A stretch of DNA of 7,941 nucleotides, taken from Planctomycetaceae bacterium (lineage in GTDB: Bacteria > Planctomycetota > Planctomycetia > Planctomycetales > Planctomycetaceae). The stretch is taken from the NCBI GenBank assembly GCA_016795125.1, contig JAEUIG010000410.1, forward strand, positions 1-7,941. Reading direction: 5' to 3'. The notes under the pieces were generated by a model. It was not told the origin of the DNA. It did not search any database and saw nothing but the letters and a program-made list of their open reading frames with translations. This document shows positions 5,321 through 7,941 of the stretch, one piece after another. Numbering within the stretch: the first letter of the stretch is position 1; every line of letters begins with the position of its first letter. The position numbers were made by a program, and so were the translations under genes.

Positions 5321-7483
5321 TCATCGAATGCTGGCAGTCGGTTGCTCGCTCAGCCGCGCGTACCGCGCCAGGGCCATCAGCGGGAAGTAGATGCAGTACA
5401 GGTGGTACTTGAGGTAGAAGACCCGCGGGAAGCCGGTGCCGGTGAACCAGTCTTCCTTCCACGCTCCGTCTGCCTGCTGCGTCGAGATGAGGTAGGCGAT
5501 GCCTCGGCGTACGGCCGGTGAATGCACCTCGCCGGCAGCGATCAGCCCCAGGACAGCCCACGCCGACTGTGAGGCCGTCGCCGGACCCTGGCCGCGCAGC
5601 TCGGGGTGATCGTAGGTGTCGGCGGTTTCGCCCCAGCCGCCGTGCGCCTGCTGCGTGTCCTTGAGCCACTGTGCCGCGGCGCGAATCCGCGGATCGGCCG
5701 GCGACACGCCGATTTCCCGCAGGCCGACAAGCACCTGCCAGGTGCCGTAGAGGTAGTTGACGCCCCAGCGGCCGTACCAGCAGTGATCGCGCTCCTGCTC
5801 CTTCCAGACGAACTCCAGCCCACGCTGCATGGCCGGATGATCGGGGTCGAATCCGAGCCGGCCGAACATTTCGAGCACGCGGGCCGTGATGTCGGCCGTC
5901 GGCGGATCGATCATCGCGTTGTGATCGGCGAACGGGACGCGGGTGAGGAGTTCGCGATCGTTGTCGCGGTCGAAGGCGCCCCAGCCGCCGTTCCTGCATT
6001 GCATGCCGAGCATCCACCGCGCCCCACGCTGCAGCGCGGCGAGGATCGGCTGCATCTGCTCGATGTCCTCGACCGCCGCGCGGGGGTCGTCCGTCCTTAC
6101 GCTGACGACCCCCCGCAGTTCGGGCTGCGAGGTGTGTCCTTTCGGACCGGTGCCGACCACAGCTGTCGCCCATTGCCGCGCGTCGTCTCCCGGCAGGCAG
6201 GATGCCAGCGCCATCGTGACCATCGTCGTGTCGTCGATGTCGGGATAAAACTTGTTGTTGAACTCGAAGAACCACCCGCCGGGTTCCAGTTCCGGGTTGC
6301 GGATCGACCAGTCCCCGGTGTTCCGTACCTCTTTCGACAGCAGCCAGTCGACCGCCTTGCGAATCCGCGAGTGGTGCGTCGGCACGCCGGCTTCCCGCAG
6401 CGCGATCAGCGCGATGGCCGAGTCCCACACCGGCGACTTGCAGGGCTGCAGCCGCAGTGCGCCGTCGTCGTCGTCCAGCCCCAGCTGTTCGAGTTCCTTC
6501 ATCTGCGCCTGCACGGCCGGCGAATCGTCGCCGTGCCCCAGGCACTTGAGCGCGACGACGCTCCAGATGATCGGCGGGAAGATCGCGCCCAGCCCGTCGC
6601 TATCGACGAACCGCGACGTCATCCAGTCGGCGGCCCGGCGAATGGCGGCTTTTCGCAGCGGCTTGATACGCAGCTTTTCTCCCAGTTTCCAGGCGCGGTC
6701 GATCGCCTGGAAGATGCGGTCCCACGGCAGCAGGGTCTTCTGCTTCATGGCGTCGAGCTGCGTGCTCGGCGGCATGTTGAGCGGCAGTTCGGCCGGCGAT
6801 TTCAGGAACAGCTCATCGATCTTGTATTCCGCCGGCAGTTGCCGCGACGGCTGAAACGCCCATAGCAAACTCAGCGGCACGAGAATCGTCCGCGACCACG
6901 ACGACATCTCGTAGATGTTGAAGGGTGCCCAGGTGGGAATGAACATCAGCTCCGGCGGCACGGCCGGACACTGCCGGTATTCGATGATACCCAGCAGCGC
7001 CAGGTAATAGCGCGTGAAGCTGTTGACGCGCTCCGCGCCACCGGCCGCGCGAATGGCGTTGCGTGCCCGGAGCATCGGCTCCGAGTTGATATCGTAGCCG
7101 GCGATCTTCAGCGTCCAGTACGCCTTGACCGATCCGCTGATCTCCAGCGGGCCGCCGGGGAACAGCGTCCAGCCGCCTTCCGGCAACTGCATCTTTGCAA
7201 TGTGTGCCGCCAGCCGCTTGACGGTCGCGCCGCGCTCCTGCCCCAGCCAGGTGAGCAACAGGGCGTACTCGGATTCGAGGATGGTGTCCCCTTCGAGCTC
7301 GCCGACCCAGTATCCGTCGGGATGCTGGCGTTCGAGCAGCCAGTCGCGCGTCAGGGCGACGGCCTCGTTGACCGCGCTGGCGAACGCATCGCGTGATGTC
7401 GCCAGGTCGGCCATGCTCTGGCCGGGATCGAGTTCCGCGGTTGTCCCCAGCCGCGATCCGAGTCGGTTGATACCCAGGCTCAT
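5321..7483 (-). CDS. shc: Squalene-hopene cyclase
   Basis: A complete 720-residue class II triterpene cyclase that folds squalene to hopene or hopanol, the first committed step of hopanoid synthesis, acting as a monotopic membrane enzyme. The catalytic DxDD motif is YPDIDD (413-418), D417 being the proton-donor position. QW repeats appear at QHPDGYW (53-59), QLPEGGW (99-105), QCRNGGW (495-501), QQAHGGW (611-617) and QQADGAW (669-675). GRWGVNYLYG (571-580) and GTGFPRVFYLKYHLY (682-696) are typical family segments. There is no N-terminal signal. It is longer than the 630-residue Alicyclobacillus enzyme, mainly in the middle. The histidine that supports the catalytic aspartate in that enzyme aligns with R535 (DITARVLEMF), a variant I believe occurs in other bacterial cyclases. 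ATG 7483 is chosen; ATG at residue 24 is a possible later start. It is transcribed away from bioB, which lies upstream on the same strand. Confidence 0.95.
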   Translation of the reverse strand: MSLGINRLGSRLGTTAELDPGQSMADLATSRDAFASAVNEAVALTRDWLLERQHPDGYWVGELEGDTILESEYALLLTWLGQERGATVKRLAAHIAKMQLPEGGWTLFPGGPLEISGSVKAYWTLKIAGYDINSEPMLRARNAIRAAGGAERVNSFTRYYLALLGIIEYRQCPAVPPELMFIPTWAPFNIYEMSSWSRTILVPLSLLWAFQPSRQLPAEYKIDELFLKSPAELPLNMPPSTQLDAMKQKTLLPWDRIFQAIDRAWKLGEKLRIKPLRKAAIRRAADWMTSRFVDSDGLGAIFPPIIWSVVALKCLGHGDDSPAVQAQMKELEQLGLDDDDGALRLQPCKSPVWDSAIALIALREAGVPTHHSRIRKAVDWLLSKEVRNTGDWSIRNPELEPGGWFFEFNNKFYPDIDDTTMVTMALASCLPGDDARQWATAVVGTGPKGHTSQPELRGVVSVRTDDPRAAVEDIEQMQPILAALQRGARWMLGMQCRNGGWGAFDRDNDRELLTRVPFADHNAMIDPPTADITARVLEMFGRLGFDPDHPAMQRGLEFVWKEQERDHCWYGRWGVNYLYGTWQVLVGLREIGVSPADPRIRAAAQWLKDTQQAHGGWGETADTYDHPELRGQGPATASQSAWAVLGLIAAGEVHSPAVRRGIAYLISTQQADGAWKEDWFTGTGFPRVFYLKYHLYCIYFPLMALARYARLSEQPTASIR

Positions 7484-7505
7484 GCACGTCTCATCGGGTG
7501 AACGA

Positions 7506-7515
7506 CTTACGTAAG
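7506..7515. other. 10-bp perfect palindrome in the shc leader
   Basis: CTTACGTAAG is a perfect palindrome about 22 bases upstream of the shc start codon, inside the expected 5' untranslated region. It could be an operator half-turn or chance; nothing else supports a function. Confidence 0.25.
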
Positions 7516-7530
7516 CTTTCGTGTGGCGGG

Positions 7531-7559
7531 ATGTTATGGCGTCCCGGCTAGTACGGCAA
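7531..7559 (-). promoter_or_regulatory. Candidate sigma-70-type promoter for shc
   Basis: On the minus strand TTGCCG (7559 to 7554) is followed after exactly 17 bases by TAACAT (7536 to 7531). Each matches four of six consensus bases. Transcription would start near 7524 and leave a leader of about 40 bases before ATG 7483. A short inverted repeat, CGGGA/TCCCG (7527-7531 and 7542-7546), overlaps the -10 element. Promoters in this group are poorly defined, so this is a guess from position and spacing. Confidence 0.35.
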
Positions 7560-7657
7560 GATGCTTACGATAACGGCCCAAGCTGCCGGTGAATACCGCG
7601 CACGGTGTGACCGCCTGACCGATCTGTTGAGCGGACGCTTTGAGTACCGGTCGTTCG

Positions 7658-7669
7658 GATTGCGCAATC
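7658..7669. other. 12-bp palindrome just past the bioB stop
   Basis: GATTGCGCAATC is perfectly palindromic and starts five bases beyond the bioB stop codon. As RNA it would fold only a 4-bp stem with a four-base loop and has no T-tract, so it is a weak terminator candidate at most. The rest of 7484-7674 shows nothing coding. Confidence 0.25.
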
Positions 7670-7674
7670 GCCGG

Positions 7675-7941
7675 TCAAATGCCTGCGTGCGCTTCCTGTC
7701 CGGCGACCACCACCTCAAATCCGAGGTCGGCGATCATTTCGTAGTCCGCGGACGCCGCCTGGCCCTTTGTTGTCAGATAGTCGCTGACGAAAATCGAGTT
7801 CGCCGGGTACAGGCCGAATGCCTGCATGGATCGCAGGTTGACCTCACGGCCGCCGGCGATGCGGATTTCCGTTGACGGGTGCGCCAGCCGCAGCAGGCAG
7901 AGCACCTTGAGGCAGTACCGCGGGTTGAGGACGTGGACCGC
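7675..7941 (-). CDS. bioB: Biotin synthase, C-terminal part
   Basis: The last 88 residues of a radical SAM enzyme that inserts sulfur into dethiobiotin, the final step of biotin synthesis. The gene enters from the right window edge and stops at TGA (7677-7675). The fragment reads AVHVLNPRYCLKVLCLLRLA, then STEIRIAGGRE, where the arginine of GGRE (fragment residue 32) aligns with Arg260 of the E. coli enzyme, the unusual ligand of the [2Fe-2S] cluster that supplies sulfur. The segment LRSMQAFGLYPANSIFVSDYLTT fits the family pattern of a conserved MQ, then ANSIF, then LTT. The radical SAM cysteines are outside the window. It is upstream of shc on the same strand, separated by 191 bases with a possible promoter, so the two are probably separate units. 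Confidence 0.9.
   Translation of the reverse strand, partial: AVHVLNPRYCLKVLCLLRLAHPSTEIRIAGGREVNLRSMQAFGLYPANSIFVSDYLTTKGQAASADYEMIADLGFEVVVAGQEAHAGI

Noticed and set aside
5606..6865. Plus-strand open frame of about 420 codons opposite shc
   Set aside because: Composition typical of an antisense frame in GC-rich DNA; the minus strand carries DxDD and QW motifs of squalene-hopene cyclase.
7561..7875. Plus-strand frame of 104 codons overlapping the end of bioB
   Set aside because: More than half lies antisense to the conserved bioB C-terminus; no motif and no ribosome binding site.

Overview
The window looks like GC-rich chromosomal DNA from a member of the Planctomycetes (inference). The reasons are a squalene-hopene cyclase of the 700-residue class, a small sugar cluster built from a xylose-isomerase-like TIM barrel, a PfkB kinase and a Gfo/Idh/MocA oxidoreductase, mostly absent Shine-Dalgarno sequences, and intergenic gaps filled with short degenerate tandem words and GC-rich hairpins. 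No rRNA, tRNA, CRISPR array, insertion sequence or phage gene was recognised.

Layout. Positions 1-102 hold the last 33 codons of an unrecognised plus-strand gene. From 196 to 5024 four plus-strand genes run in the same direction: a D-tagatose/D-psicose 3-epimerase-family protein (196-1041), a PfkB sugar kinase of 2-keto-3-deoxygluconate-kinase type (1132-2238), a Gfo/Idh/MocA oxidoreductase (2441-3481) and an MFS-type multi-pass transporter (TTG start, 3576-5024). Together they give uptake, oxidation or reduction, epimerisation and phosphorylation, so a carbohydrate-utilisation unit is likely; the sugar cannot be told from sequence. The gaps are 90-202 bases, so co-transcription is plausible but not tight. 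From 7941 down to 5321 two minus-strand genes follow: the C-terminal 88 residues of biotin synthase (bioB) and a complete squalene-hopene cyclase (shc), which makes hopanoids. The shc gene converges on the transporter gene across a 296-base hairpin-rich gap.

The unusual content is in the gaps. Every gap within and just before the sugar cluster carries a degenerate tandem array with a period of exactly 7 bases (8 in one gap). Each array uses a different word, and in two cases the array runs up to the start codon where a ribosome binding site would be expected. The convergent gap holds two inverted 46-base copies, and a third half copy, of a two-hairpin module. Its stem differences are compensatory and its loops read GAA or GNRA, which argues for selection on the folded form. 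Simple 21-base hairpins with 8-bp stems and five-base loops flank the sugar cluster on both sides.
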